A stretch of 64,000 bases of DNA, from contig NZ_RSED01000008.1 in NCBI RefSeq assembly GCF_003933735.1, positions 1 to 64,000 of the forward strand, read 5' to 3'. The stretch is from Aquabacterium soli (GTDB taxonomy: Bacteria; Pseudomonadota; Gammaproteobacteria; Burkholderiales; Burkholderiaceae_C). Positions 7,835 through 16,647 of the stretch are shown here, one piece after another. The first letter of the stretch is position 1. Every line of letters starts with the position of its first letter. Both the position numbers and the translations under genes were made by a program. The notes under the pieces were generated by a model. It ran no database searches, was not told the origin of the DNA, and saw only the letters and a list, made by a program, of their open reading frames with translations.

Positions 7835-9202
7835 GTGGACACCGCTTTGCCAAAAGATGCCGTTCTGGCACGACCTCATCCCGTTTCCTTCTTCGAGGCC
7901 CTGTGCTTCTGGCTCAAGCTGGGCTTCATCAGTTTTGGTGGGCCCGCGGGGCAGATCGCCGTCATGCATGCCGAGCTGGTGGAGCGCCGCCGCTGGATCA
8001 GCGAGAAGCGCTTTCTTCACGCCTTGAACTACTGCATGTTGCTGCCCGGGCCGGAGGCTCAGCAGCTTGCGACCTACATCGGCTGGCTCATGCATCGGAC
8101 CTGGGGAGGCATCGTGGCCGGGGCCTTGTTCGTCTTGCCGTCCCTGTTCATCCTCATCGCCCTGTCCTGGGTTTACCTGCGATTTGGCAGCGTGCCCCTG
8201 GTTGCCGGCGTCTTCTACGGCATCAAGCCGGCCGTGACGGCACTGGTGCTGCACGCGGCCCACCGCATCGGGACCCGGGCGCTGAAGAACGCATGGATGT
8301 GGGGCATCGCGCTGGCCGCATTCGTCGCCATATTCGCGTTCAACGCGCCGTTCCCTGCCATCGTTCTGGCTGCCGCACTGATTGGGCACTTTGGCGCGCG
8401 CAGGGCGCCACAGGTCTTTGCGCTGGGAGGTGGCCATGGGGGCGGCCAACCATCCTACGGCCCCGCGCTCATTGACGACGACACGCCAACGCCATCGCAC
8501 GCGCGCTTTACGCGGGCCCGCCTGCTCAGGATTCTCCTGGTGGGGCTCGGGCTATGGGCCGCCGGCATGGCTGTCCTGGTTGCGACGCAGGGCGTGCAGG
8601 GCACCTTGACCCAGATGGGGTGGTTCTTCACCAAGGCAGCGATGCTGACCTTCGGAGGTGCTTACGCGGTGCTGCCCTATGTGTACCAAGGCGCGGTCGA
8701 GCAGCACGGATGGCTGTCGGGCACGCAGATGATGGACGGGCTGGCCTTGGGCGAGACCACGCCGGGGCCGCTCATCATGGTGGTCGCGTTCGTGGGGTTT
8801 GTGGGCGGCTGGCTCAAGGAGGTGATGGGCCCGGATGCGGTGTTCGCCGGGGCAGCCCTGGCAGCGAGCATCGTCACCTGGTTCACCTTCCTGCCGTCGT
8901 TCATCTTCATCCTTGCTGGCGGGCCCGCCATCGAGGCCACGCACGGCAAGCTTGGGTTCACGGCGCCCTTGTCGGCCATCACGGCCGCGGTGGTGGGGGT
9001 GATACTGAACCTCGCGCTGTTTTTTGCGTACCACGTGCTGTGGCCGAAGGGGTTCGATGGACCCTTCGATGCGGTGTCCGCGCTCATCGTGGCCGTGGCC
9101 ACGGTGGCCCTGTTCCGCTTCAAGGTCGGTGTGATCACCTTGATCGCGGCCTGTGCCGCGCTCGGGCTCGTCATCCAATGCGTTCGCCCGCTGGGGCTTT
9201 GA
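7835..9202 (+). CDS. chrA: ChrA-family chromate transporter
   Basis: From the GTG at 7835 (GGAG at 7826-7829 supports it) the product is 455 residues, the length of two-domain ChrA proteins of the CHR family. Both halves show the diagnostic pattern: LGFISFGGPAGQIAVM in the first and MLTFGGAYAVLPYV in the second, each followed by a PGP motif (LLPGPEAQQ; TTPGPLI). It is a polytopic inner-membrane protein thought to export chromate. The usual regulator ChrB is absent here; the gene follows the LysR gene by 109 bases and may have its own promoter. The reading frame is open upstream but overlaps lysR, so the earlier start is rejected. Confidence 0.92.
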   Translation: MDTALPKDAVLARPHPVSFFEALCFWLKLGFISFGGPAGQIAVMHAELVERRRWISEKRFLHALNYCMLLPGPEAQQLATYIGWLMHRTWGGIVAGALFVLPSLFILIALSWVYLRFGSVPLVAGVFYGIKPAVTALVLHAAHRIGTRALKNAWMWGIALAAFVAIFAFNAPFPAIVLAAALIGHFGARRAPQVFALGGGHGGGQPSYGPALIDDDTPTPSHARFTRARLLRILLVGLGLWAAGMAVLVATQGVQGTLTQMGWFFTKAAMLTFGGAYAVLPYVYQGAVEQHGWLSGTQMMDGLALGETTPGPLIMVVAFVGFVGGWLKEVMGPDAVFAGAALAASIVTWFTFLPSFIFILAGGPAIEATHGKLGFTAPLSAITAAVVGVILNLALFFAYHVLWPKGFDGPFDAVSALIVAVATVALFRFKVGVITLIAACAALGLVIQCVRPLGL

Positions 9203-9223
9203 CGAGGCTGAACTCCCCGTGGA

Positions 9224-9718
9224 TCAGATGACTGGTCGCCGCCGGTAGGTCACGAAGGCATAGTCGAAGTCGTTGGGCGCGGGCGAGTGATGCACTTCGC
9301 GGGCAACTTCTTCGAACGCGGCCTTGTCCCAGGGCGGGAAGAACACATCGCCCTCGAAGTCGCGGCCCACCTCGGTGAGCACCAGCTCGTCGGCATGGGG
9401 CAGGGCTTCGGCATAGACCTGCGCGCCACCGATGACGAACACCCGTGGCACATCCGCGACCAGGTGCAGCGCGGCCTCCAGCGAGTGCGCCACCTCGATG
9501 CCCGCCGCCAGCCAGCCCGTGTTGCGGGTGATGACGATGTTGCGCCGCCCAGGCAGCGGCTTGCCGATGGAATCGAAGGTCTTGCGGCCCATGATGATCG
9601 GGCTGCCGATGGTGGTGCGCTTGAAGAACTGCAGGTCTTCGGGCAGACGCCACAGCAGGGCGTTGTCCTTGCCGATGGCGCCATTGCGGGCCACGGCGGC
9701 GATGACGGTGACGATCAT
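9224..9718 (-). CDS. folA: Dihydrofolate reductase
   Basis: The 164-residue protein shows the DHFR pattern: VIAAVARNGAIGKDN near the start, LLWRLPEDLQFFK with the active-site acidic residue (E27), IIMGRKTFDSIG for NADPH binding and FVIGGAQVYAEAL. It reduces dihydrofolate to tetrahydrofolate, which is used by the thymidylate synthase encoded 14 bases upstream on the same strand. The two genes form a thyA-folA operon, as in many Proteobacteria. Confidence 0.97.
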   Translation of the reverse strand: MIVTVIAAVARNGAIGKDNALLWRLPEDLQFFKRTTIGSPIIMGRKTFDSIGKPLPGRRNIVITRNTGWLAAGIEVAHSLEAALHLVADVPRVFVIGGAQVYAEALPHADELVLTEVGRDFEGDVFFPPWDKAAFEEVAREVHHSPAPNDFDYAFVTYRRRPVI

Positions 9719-9732
9719 GGCCGATCCCCTGT

Positions 9733-10563
9733 TCAGACGGCCACCGGCGCCTTGATGGCGGGGTGGTGTTCGTACTCCAGCATCTCGAAGTCTTCGTAGG
9801 CATAGTCGAAGATCGAATCGGGCTTGCGCTTGATGTTCAGCACGGGGTAGGGGTGTGGCGTGCGGCTGAGCTGCAGCTCGACCTGCTCAGTGTGGTTGCT
9901 GTAGATGTGGCAGTCGCCGCCGGTCCAGATGAAGTCGCCCACGTCCAGATCGCATTGTTGCGCCAGCATGTGGGTGAGCAGGGCGTAGCTGGCGATGTTG
10001 AAGGGCACGCCCAGGAAGATGTCGGCGCTGCGCTGGTAGAGCTGGCAGCTCAGCTTGCCCTTGCCGCCGGGGGCGGTGGCAGGGGCCACGTAGAACTGGA
10101 AGAAGGCATGGCAGGGTGGCAGCGCCATCTGCTCGATCAGGCCCACGTTCCAGGCGCTGACAATGATGCGGCGCGAATCGGGGCTGGCCTTGAGCTGCTG
10201 CACGACCTGGCTGATCTGGTCGACATGGCCGCCATCGGGCTTGGGCCAATTGCGCCACTGCACGCCGTAGACAGGCCCGAGCGAGCCGTCTTCACGCGCC
10301 CATTCGTCCCATATGGTGACGCCATGGTCCTTCAGGTACTTGACGTTGTCGTCCCCGCGCAGGAACCACAGCAGCTCCACGATGATGGACTTCAGGTGCA
10401 CCTTCTTGGTCGTGACCAGCGGAAAGCCTTCGGACAAATCGAAGCGCATCTGGTGGCCGAACACGCTGCGCGTGCCGGTGCCGGTGCGGTCGGTCTTGAG
10501 CACGCCCGTGGTGTACACGTGACGCATGAAATCTTCGTACTGGCTGCGGACGGGACGGCTCAC
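9733..10563 (-). CDS. thyA: Thymidylate synthase
   Basis: The 276-residue product has the ThyA folate-binding start ([11 protein letters not shown]), the WDEWA segment and the catalytic cysteine C151 in [13 protein letters not shown]. It makes dTMP from dUMP with methylene-tetrahydrofolate. It precedes folA on the same strand with a 14-base gap, so dihydrofolate made by ThyA is recycled by the neighbour. Confidence 0.98.
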   Translation of the reverse strand: MSRPVRSQYEDFMRHVYTTGVLKTDRTGTGTRSVFGHQMRFDLSEGFPLVTTKKVHLKSIIVELLWFLRGDDNVKYLKDHGVTIWDEWAREDGSLGPVYGVQWRNWPKPDGGHVDQISQVVQQLKASPDSRRIIVSAWNVGLIEQMALPPCHAFFQFYVAPATAPGGKGKLSCQLYQRSADIFLGVPFNIASYALLTHMLAQQCDLDVGDFIWTGGDCHIYSNHTEQVELQLSRTPHPYPVLNIKRKPDSIFDYAYEDFEMLEYEHHPAIKAPVAV

Positions 10564-10601
10564 CGGGTGACCTCTTTGGTAAAGGTGAAATCGGACAGTC
10601 G

Positions 10602-10633
10602 GAAAAAGCGACAGCCCGGATTATCCGGGCTGT
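10602..10633 (-). terminator. Rho-independent terminator after the OmpA-like lipoprotein gene
   Basis: ACAGCCCGGA (10611-10620) and TCCGGGCTGT (10624-10633) form a perfect 10-bp stem with a 3-base loop. Read leftward it is followed by CGCTTTTT (10610-10603), so it ends leftward transcripts from the lipoprotein gene before thyA. Confidence 0.85.
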
Positions 10634-10640
10634 GGCGGGC

Positions 10641-10665
10641 GCTGTCCGGCGAGGGGCCGGACAGC
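10641..10665 (-). repeat. Second 10-bp hairpin in the same 3' region
   Basis: GCTGTCCGGC (10641-10650) and GCCGGACAGC (10656-10665) pair around a 5-base loop between the lipoprotein stop and the terminator. It probably stabilises the 3' end of the abundant lipoprotein mRNA. Confidence 0.55.
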
Positions 10666-10684
10666 TGAAAGTTATCGCGTGCTA

Positions 10685-11359
10685 TCAGCCGGCGGTGGCC
10701 GTGTCGCGCACGAAGATCTCGACGCGGCGGTTCTTGGCGCGGCTGGCTTCATCGCTGTTGCTGGCGATGGGCTCGCGCGAGCCACGGCCGTCGGCTTCCA
10801 GACGGTTGGAGGCCACGCCACGGTCCACCAGGAACTCGCGCACGCTGTTGGCACGAGAGACCGACAGGGGGTTGTTGATGGCGTCGCTGCCGGTGCTGTC
10901 GGTGTGGCCCACGGCCTTCACCACCAGGGTGGGGTTGTTGCGCAGGCTGGTGGCGAAGGTCTCGAGCACCGTGCGCAGCTCAGGCTTGAGGGCCGCGCTG
11001 TTGGTGGCGAACGAGATGTCGTTGGGGATGTTCAGCTTGAGCTGGTTGTCGGCCGTGCGGGTGACTTCGACGCCAGTGCCCTGCGTGGCCTGTTCCATGG
11101 CCTGCTTCTGCGATTCCAGGCGCTTGGACCACACGTTGCCGATGACGGCGCCAGCGGCACCGCCAACCACCGCACCGATGGTGCCGCTGTTGCCGGTGGC
11201 CTTGCTCAGCACGCCACCCAGCACGGCGCCTGCGGCAGCGCCGCCGGCGGTGCGCTTTTGCGTGTCGTCCATGTTGGCGCAACCGGTGATCAGCGCGGCG
11301 CCCAGAAGGGTGCTGGCCAGGAAGGCGTGGCGGCGGTACTGCTTGTTGTTCTGCGTCAT
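10685..11359 (-). CDS. OmpA-family outer-membrane lipoprotein
   Basis: The start at 11359 was chosen because GGAG lies 8 bases before it; this gives 224 residues. A lipoprotein signal ends in LITGC with lipidated C27. Residues about 35-75 are a glycine-zipper segment (AGGAAAGAVLGGVLSKATG and AVVGGAAGAVIG). Residues about 105-224 are an OmpA-like peptidoglycan-binding domain ending in SRAKNRRVEIFV. The protein would anchor the outer membrane to peptidoglycan. It has its own strong terminator downstream. Confidence 0.92.
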   Translation of the reverse strand: MTQNNKQYRRHAFLASTLLGAALITGCANMDDTQKRTAGGAAAGAVLGGVLSKATGNSGTIGAVVGGAAGAVIGNVWSKRLESQKQAMEQATQGTGVEVTRTADNQLKLNIPNDISFATNSAALKPELRTVLETFATSLRNNPTLVVKAVGHTDSTGSDAINNPLSVSRANSVREFLVDRGVASNRLEADGRGSREPIASNSDEASRAKNRRVEIFVRDTATAG

Positions 11360-11457
11360 GTTGTGTTTCTCCATAAACGGTCGTGCCTTGTGAGGCGATG
11401 GCTGCCAGTGTGTCCGGCAGGGTCTGCGGAGGCTATCGGCACTGCCTGATCCCCCTG

Positions 11458-13284
11458 TCAGCCGATGCTGACGGCGCGAGGGGCCTGTGGTTCGGCATCG
11501 AACTGGGCCGATGCCAGCCGCTGATAGAGATCGCATCGTGCCATGAGTTCCGCGTGGGTGCCAATGTCCACGAGCCGGCCCTGGTCCATCACTGCGATGC
11601 GGTCCGCATTGACCACGGTGCTCAGGCGGTGGGCGATGACGAGGGTGGTGCGGTCCTTCATGGCCTCCTGCAGGGCCGCCTGCACGGCGCGCTCGCTTTC
11701 GGTGTCCAGGGCGCTGGTGGCTTCGTCCAGCAGCAACAGGGGGGCGTTCTTCAGGATGGCCCGGGCGATGCTGATGCGTTGGCGCTGGCCGCCCGACAGG
11801 CGTACGCCGCGCTCGCCCAGGAAGGTATTGTAGCCCTCGGGCAGGCGCATCAGGAAGTCATGCGCATGCGCGGCGCGGGCGGCGGCCATCACCTCGTCGT
11901 CCGTGGCCTCGGGGCGGCCATAGCGGATGTTCTCCAGCGCGGTGGACGAAAAAGCGGTGCTGTCCTGCGGCACGATGCCCACGTGCTGGCGCAGGTCGTC
12001 CAGGCTCAGGCTGGCGATGGGGATGCCGTTCAGCAGCAGGGCACCACCTTGCGGATCGTAATAGCGCAGCAGCAGCTGGAACACGGTGCTCTTGCCGGCA
12101 CCGCTGGGGCCCACCAGCGCCACGGTTTCGCCGGGGCGCACCTGCAGGCTGACATCGTCGAGTGCCAGCTGGCTCGGGCGCGAAGGGTAGTGGAAGCGCA
12201 CGTCGCGCAGATCGAGCGCCAGGCCGCCGCGTGTGTCGGGCAGCGGCCGCGCTTGCGCGGGTGACTGGATCTCGGGCCGGGTGTTCAGCAGTTCGATCAG
12301 GCGTTCGGTGGCGCCGGCAGCGCGCAGGATCTCGCCATAGACCTCGGACAGGGCCGCCACCGAGCTGATCAGCAAAATCACATAGACCACGGTCTGGCCC
12401 ATGTGGCCGGCCGTGATGCGCCCGTCGAGCACGGATTGCGTGCCCTGGTACAGCCCCCACAGCAGGGCGGCCGCCGTGGCGCTGATGATGAAGGCCACCA
12501 GCACGGCACGCGCGCTGATGCGTCGCTGCGCGGTGCGGAAGGCGTTCTCGGTGGAGTCGCCGAAGCGGATGGCTTCGCGGCCTTCGGCGTTGTAGCTCTG
12601 CACCACGGGGATGGCGCCCAGCACTTCGGCCGCGATGGCGCTGGTGTCGGCCACGCGGTCCTGGCTGGCGCGCGACAGGCGCTGCACACGGCGGCCATAG
12701 ACCACGGCCGGCAGCACCACCAGCACCAGCGCGCCCAGCACCTGGGCCATCACGACGGGGTTGGTGATCACCAGCAGGACCAGGGCGCCCAGGCCCATGA
12801 TGGTGTTGCGCAGGCCCATGGACAGGCTCGAGCCCACCACGGTCTGGATCAGGGTGGTGTCGGCGGTGAGGCGCGAGAGCACCTCGCCGGTCTGGGTGGT
12901 TTCGAAGAACACCGGGCTCTGGCGCAGCATGTGGCTGTAGACAGCGCGCTTGAGGTCGGCGGCCAGGCGTTCGCCCAGCCAGGTGACCGAGTAGTAGCGC
13001 AGCGCCGAAAACACCCCCAGCGCCACGCCGACACCGCCCAGTGCAAGGAAGTGCTCGCGCAGCGCCATCACGCGGTCGCCAGGGTCTGGCGACACCATGC
13101 CCTGGTCGATCAGGGCCCGCAAGGCGATGGGCAGCACCAGCGTGGTCAGCGCGGCCAGGATCAGAAAGACACCGGCCAGCACGATGCGCCCGCGGTAGGG
13201 GCGCAGGAAGGGGGCCAGGGCCCGCAGCGGGGCGGGTGAGCGGGCCGCTGCAGGGGCCTCGGTCTTGGCGACGATGGCGTTCAT
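11458..13284 (-). CDS. MsbA-like ABC exporter half-transporter
   Basis: The 608-residue protein joins a six-helix membrane domain (about residues 25-330) to an ATPase domain. Walker A is GPSGAGKST (392-400), the signature is LSGGQ (496-500) and Walker B is LLLLDE (516-521), followed by the H-loop in IAHRLS. It would act as a homodimer in the inner membrane exporting a lipid or drug. It is divergent from the marR-efflux operon across a 73-bp spacer that contains a MarR-type palindrome, so it may share control. Whether the substrate is lipid A or a hydrophobic drug cannot be told. Confidence 0.92.
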   Translation of the reverse strand: MNAIVAKTEAPAAARSPAPLRALAPFLRPYRGRIVLAGVFLILAALTTLVLPIALRALIDQGMVSPDPGDRVMALREHFLALGGVGVALGVFSALRYYSVTWLGERLAADLKRAVYSHMLRQSPVFFETTQTGEVLSRLTADTTLIQTVVGSSLSMGLRNTIMGLGALVLLVITNPVVMAQVLGALVLVVLPAVVYGRRVQRLSRASQDRVADTSAIAAEVLGAIPVVQSYNAEGREAIRFGDSTENAFRTAQRRISARAVLVAFIISATAAALLWGLYQGTQSVLDGRITAGHMGQTVVYVILLISSVAALSEVYGEILRAAGATERLIELLNTRPEIQSPAQARPLPDTRGGLALDLRDVRFHYPSRPSQLALDDVSLQVRPGETVALVGPSGAGKSTVFQLLLRYYDPQGGALLLNGIPIASLSLDDLRQHVGIVPQDSTAFSSTALENIRYGRPEATDDEVMAAARAAHAHDFLMRLPEGYNTFLGERGVRLSGGQRQRISIARAILKNAPLLLLDEATSALDTESERAVQAALQEAMKDRTTLVIAHRLSTVVNADRIAVMDQGRLVDIGTHAELMARCDLYQRLASAQFDAEPQAPRAVSIG

Positions 13285-13321
13285 GGTGTTCGGGTCTTAA
13301 CGGTGTCTGAATTATGCTGCC

Positions 13322-13350
13322 TTGACAATGATTGCTTAGGCAAATATATT
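13322..13350 (+). promoter_or_regulatory. Consensus sigma70 promoter with internal MarR operator
   Basis: TTGACA (13322-13327), 17 bases, TATATT (13345-13350) is a near-perfect promoter. The inverted repeat TTGCTTAGGCAA (13332-13343) sits inside the spacer, the usual place for a MarR autorepressor. Transcription should begin within a base or two of the marR start codon at 13358. Confidence 0.85.
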
Positions 13351-13357
13351 TTGCGGC

Positions 13358-13849
13358 ATGAGTACACCGACCTTCTATAAGGCGCAGGGCTACTGCAGTG
13401 ATGACAGCGTGGGCTTCCTCATGCGCCGGATCATGCTGGGCCTGGTGACCGATATCGACCGCCGTCTGGATGTGTTGGGCCTGACCCACGCGCAGTGGAC
13501 GCCGCTGTTCATGATCGCGCAAGGAAAGGCCGGCACGCTGGCCGAGCTGTCGCGAGAACTGCAGATCGATCCCGGTGCGCTCACGCGCACGCTGGACCGG
13601 CTGGAGGCCAAGGGCCTGTGCCGCCGCGTGCGCTCCACGGAAGACCGCCGCGTGGCGCGCCTGGAGCTGACCGACGAAGGCCGCTCGGTGGCCGCCGAGG
13701 TGCCCAAGGTGATGTCTGAGGTGCTCAATGCTTACCTGACGGGGTTCAGCCACGACGAGTGGCAGACCCTGTTGTCACTGCTGCGGCGCATGGTGTGCAA
13801 CGCCGACGCATTCAAGGAAGCACACCAGCCCGGGAGTCAAGCGGGATGA
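13358..13849 (+). CDS. MarR-family transcriptional repressor
   Basis: The 163-residue protein has the MarR winged-helix fold: ELSRELQIDPGALTRTLDRL as recognition region (about residues 66-85) followed by the wing RVRSTEDRRVARLELT. It heads an operon with an outer-membrane factor, a membrane-fusion protein and an MFS pump and probably represses them until a toxic compound binds. The start codon lies 8 bases after the -10 box with no ribosome site, pointing to a leaderless mRNA. Its TGA overlaps the ATG of the next gene (13846-13849). Confidence 0.93.
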   Translation: MSTPTFYKAQGYCSDDSVGFLMRRIMLGLVTDIDRRLDVLGLTHAQWTPLFMIAQGKAGTLAELSRELQIDPGALTRTLDRLEAKGLCRRVRSTEDRRVARLELTDEGRSVAAEVPKVMSEVLNAYLTGFSHDEWQTLLSLLRRMVCNADAFKEAHQPGSQAG

Positions 13850-15321
13850 TGGACAAGAAGCGTGTGAAGGTGGCCGGTCTGGGCGTCGCCGTGATCGCGG
13901 CCCTGGGCGGCTGCGCGTCGCAGGGCGACCTGAAGGCCTCGGTGGCACCGGTCGAGGCCGGCCGCTATGGGCTGGCCGATGGCAAGGACCAGCCTGCCCC
14001 GCAGGCCGAATCCTGGTGGAGCCGCCTGGGTGACCCTGCACTGGATGCGTTGATCGGCCAGGCACTCAGCGAGCACCCGGACATGCAGGCCGCCAGTGCG
14101 CGCCTGGCCCGGGCCCAGTCTGCCGTGCAGACCCGGGAAGCCGCAGACATGCCGCAGCTGGGTGCCCATGCCGAGGCATCGCGCCAGCGCTTCACCGAGA
14201 ACGGCCTGGTGCCCGCACCCATTGCCGGCAACACCTGGAGCATCGGCACCTTGCAGTTGCAAGGGCAGTGGGAACTGGACCTGTTCGGCCGCCATGGCGC
14301 TGAACTGCGCTCGGCCCTGGGCCAGGCCCGTGCCTCGCAGGCCGATGCACACGCTGCGCGCACCTTGCTGTCGGCCAATGTGGCCCGCGCCTATGTGCAA
14401 CTGGCCCGCCAACTGGCCCAGCGCGAGGTGGCCGTGCGTTCGTTGGCCCAGCGCGACGAGCTGCTGTCGCTGGTGCGCCAGCGTGTGGACGCAGGGCTGG
14501 ACACCAATGTCGAGCTGCGCCAGGGCGAGGGCGCCTTGCCCGAGACGCGTCAGCAGATCGAGGCGCTCAATGAGCAGATCGCGCTGTCGCGCCACTTGCT
14601 GGCCGCGCTGAGCGCGCAGCCCATGGGGGCCACCGCGAACGTGTCGCCCCAACTGGAGCGCATCAACCTCGATGCGCTGCCCGCCGAGGTGCCCGTGAAT
14701 CTGCTGGCCCAGCGGGCCGACGTGATGGCGCAGCGCTGGCGTGCCGAGGCGGCCGGTGCCGAGGTCGATGCCGCGCGCACGCTGTTCTATCCCAACATCA
14801 ACATCACCGGCTTCCTGGGCTTGAACGCCATCGGGCTGGACCGTGTGCTCAAGTCGAGCAGCCAGCAGTACGGCATCACCCCGGCCATCGACCTGCCGCT
14901 GTTCGATGCCGGCCGGCGCCAGGCCAACCTGAAGGGCCGCCTGGCCGAGCAGGACCTGGCCGTGTCGGCCTACAACGGCGCGGTGATCGAGGCCGTGCAC
15001 GACGTGGCAGACCAGCTCACCACCGGCCAGTCGCTGGACCGCCAGGTGGCGCAGCAGGGGCTGGCGCAACGTGCCGCCGAATCTGCCTACGACCTGGCGC
15101 TGCAGCGCTACCGCGCGGGCCTGGGCCCTTACCTGACGGTGCTCAGCGCCGAATCGGCGGTGCTCAACCAGCGCCGCCTGGCGGTGGACCTGCGCGCCCG
15201 CGCCGTGGACAACCGCGTGTCCTTCATCAAGGCCCTGGGGGGACATTGGCCCGCTCCCACCGCCCTTGCAGGTCAGGACGGCACGCCCGTCGACACCACG
15301 GCCAAGCTTTCCCTGAAGTGA
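13846..15321 (+). CDS. NodT-family outer-membrane efflux lipoprotein
   Basis: The start at 13846 overlaps the marR stop by four bases and has GGGAG at 13832-13836. The 491-residue product has a lipoprotein signal with LGGC (C23) and two outer-membrane efflux (OEP) repeats of the TolC/OprM type, including QLQGQWELDLFGRHGAE and the matching ITPAIDLPLFDAGRRQANL. It is the outer-membrane channel of the tripartite pump encoded with the next two genes. Confidence 0.93.
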   Translation: MMDKKRVKVAGLGVAVIAALGGCASQGDLKASVAPVEAGRYGLADGKDQPAPQAESWWSRLGDPALDALIGQALSEHPDMQAASARLARAQSAVQTREAADMPQLGAHAEASRQRFTENGLVPAPIAGNTWSIGTLQLQGQWELDLFGRHGAELRSALGQARASQADAHAARTLLSANVARAYVQLARQLAQREVAVRSLAQRDELLSLVRQRVDAGLDTNVELRQGEGALPETRQQIEALNEQIALSRHLLAALSAQPMGATANVSPQLERINLDALPAEVPVNLLAQRADVMAQRWRAEAAGAEVDAARTLFYPNINITGFLGLNAIGLDRVLKSSSQQYGITPAIDLPLFDAGRRQANLKGRLAEQDLAVSAYNGAVIEAVHDVADQLTTGQSLDRQVAQQGLAQRAAESAYDLALQRYRAGLGPYLTVLSAESAVLNQRRLAVDLRARAVDNRVSFIKALGGHWPAPTALAGQDGTPVDTTAKLSLK

Positions 15322-15328
15322 TGTTCCC

Positions 15329-16645
15329 ATGAGCAACCAGAACAACCCCGCGGCCGCCACGGCGGCCAACCCCAAGCGTCAGAAATCACTCAAGATCATC
15401 GGTGGCGTCGTCCTCGTGGCCGGCGTGGCCTGGGGCATCCACTGGTGGCTGGTGAGCAGCCGCATCGAGAGCACCGACAACGCCTATGTGCAGGCCAACG
15501 TGGTGCAGATCACGCCGCAGGTGGGCGGCACTGTGCTGGCCATCCAGGCCGATGACACCGACGTGATCAAGGCCGGCCAGTTGCTGGTGCGCCTGGACCC
15601 GGCCGATGCCCGCGTGGCCCTGGACCAGGCCGAGGCCCAGCTGGCTCAGACCGTGCGCGAGGTGCGCACCGTGTTCGCCAACAACGCCACGCTGGCGGCC
15701 CAGGTGGCCTTGCGCGAGGCCGATGTGGCCAAGGTGCAGAGCGATGTCGCCAAGGCGCAGGACGATGTGAGCCGCCGCGCACCGCTGGTGGCCACGGGTG
15801 CCGTGGGCAAGGAAGAGTTCAACCACACGCAGACCCAGCTGGCATCGACCAAAAGTGCCCTGGCGGCCGCGCAATCGGCACTGGCCGCCGCGCGTGAACA
15901 GGCCGTGTCCAACCGTGCCCTGACCGACGGCACCACGGTGCAGGATCATCCCAATGTGTTGCGTGCCGCGGCCCGTGTGCGCGAGACCTACCTGGCCCTC
16001 AAGCGTGTGGACCTGGTCGCGCCGGTGGATGGCATGGTGGCGCGCCGCAGCGTGCAGGTCGGCCAGCGCGTGCAGGCGGGCTCGCCACTGATGTCGGTGG
16101 TCACGCTGGACAAGGTCTGGGTGGACGCCAACTTCAAGGAAAGCCAGTTGCAGCGCATCCGTCTGGGCCAGCCGGTCACGCTCACCGCCGATGTGTATGG
16201 CCAGAAGGTCGAGTACCACGGCAAGGTGGCCGGCCTGGGGGCCGGCACCGGCGCCGCCTTCGCGCTGCTGCCTGCCCAGAATGCCACCGGCAATTGGATC
16301 AAGGTGGTGCAGCGCGTGCCCGTGCGCATCGCCCTGCAGGCCGAAGAGGTCAAGAAGCACCCGCTGCGCGTGGGCCTGTCGATGGACGCTGCGGTGGACG
16401 TGAGCAGCCAGGACGGCCCGCTGCTGGCCGAAGCCGGGCGCCCGCAGCCTGCGCTGCAGACGGCGGTGTTCGATGACGTACAGAAGGACGCCGATGTCAT
16501 GGTGTCCCGCATCATCGCGGCCAACGCGGGTGCGGCATCGGCAGTGGTCCAGCACAACGTGGCGAGCACACGAACGGCTGCGCCTGAGCGCTCGGCCTCG
16601 CCGCAGCGCGCCAGCACCAAGCCTGCCATCGCTCCTGGCGCCTGA
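15329..16645 (+). CDS. emrA: EmrA/HlyD-type membrane-fusion protein
   Basis: The 438-residue product has one N-terminal membrane helix (about residues 22-42), then the biotinyl-lipoyl-like half (STDNAYVQANVVQITPQVGG), an alanine- and glutamine-rich coiled coil (about 95-200) and the second half with RRSVQVGQRVQAGSPLMSVV. It bridges the inner-membrane MFS pump to the outer-membrane factor. The gene lies 7 bases after the outer-membrane gene and 2 before the pump gene. A C-terminal extension of about 80 residues is Ala/Ser-rich. Confidence 0.94.
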   Translation: MSNQNNPAAATAANPKRQKSLKIIGGVVLVAGVAWGIHWWLVSSRIESTDNAYVQANVVQITPQVGGTVLAIQADDTDVIKAGQLLVRLDPADARVALDQAEAQLAQTVREVRTVFANNATLAAQVALREADVAKVQSDVAKAQDDVSRRAPLVATGAVGKEEFNHTQTQLASTKSALAAAQSALAAAREQAVSNRALTDGTTVQDHPNVLRAAARVRETYLALKRVDLVAPVDGMVARRSVQVGQRVQAGSPLMSVVTLDKVWVDANFKESQLQRIRLGQPVTLTADVYGQKVEYHGKVAGLGAGTGAAFALLPAQNATGNWIKVVQRVPVRIALQAEEVKKHPLRVGLSMDAAVDVSSQDGPLLAEAGRPQPALQTAVFDDVQKDADVMVSRIIAANAGAASAVVQHNVASTRTAAPERSASPQRASTKPAIAPGA

Positions 16646-16647
16646 TC

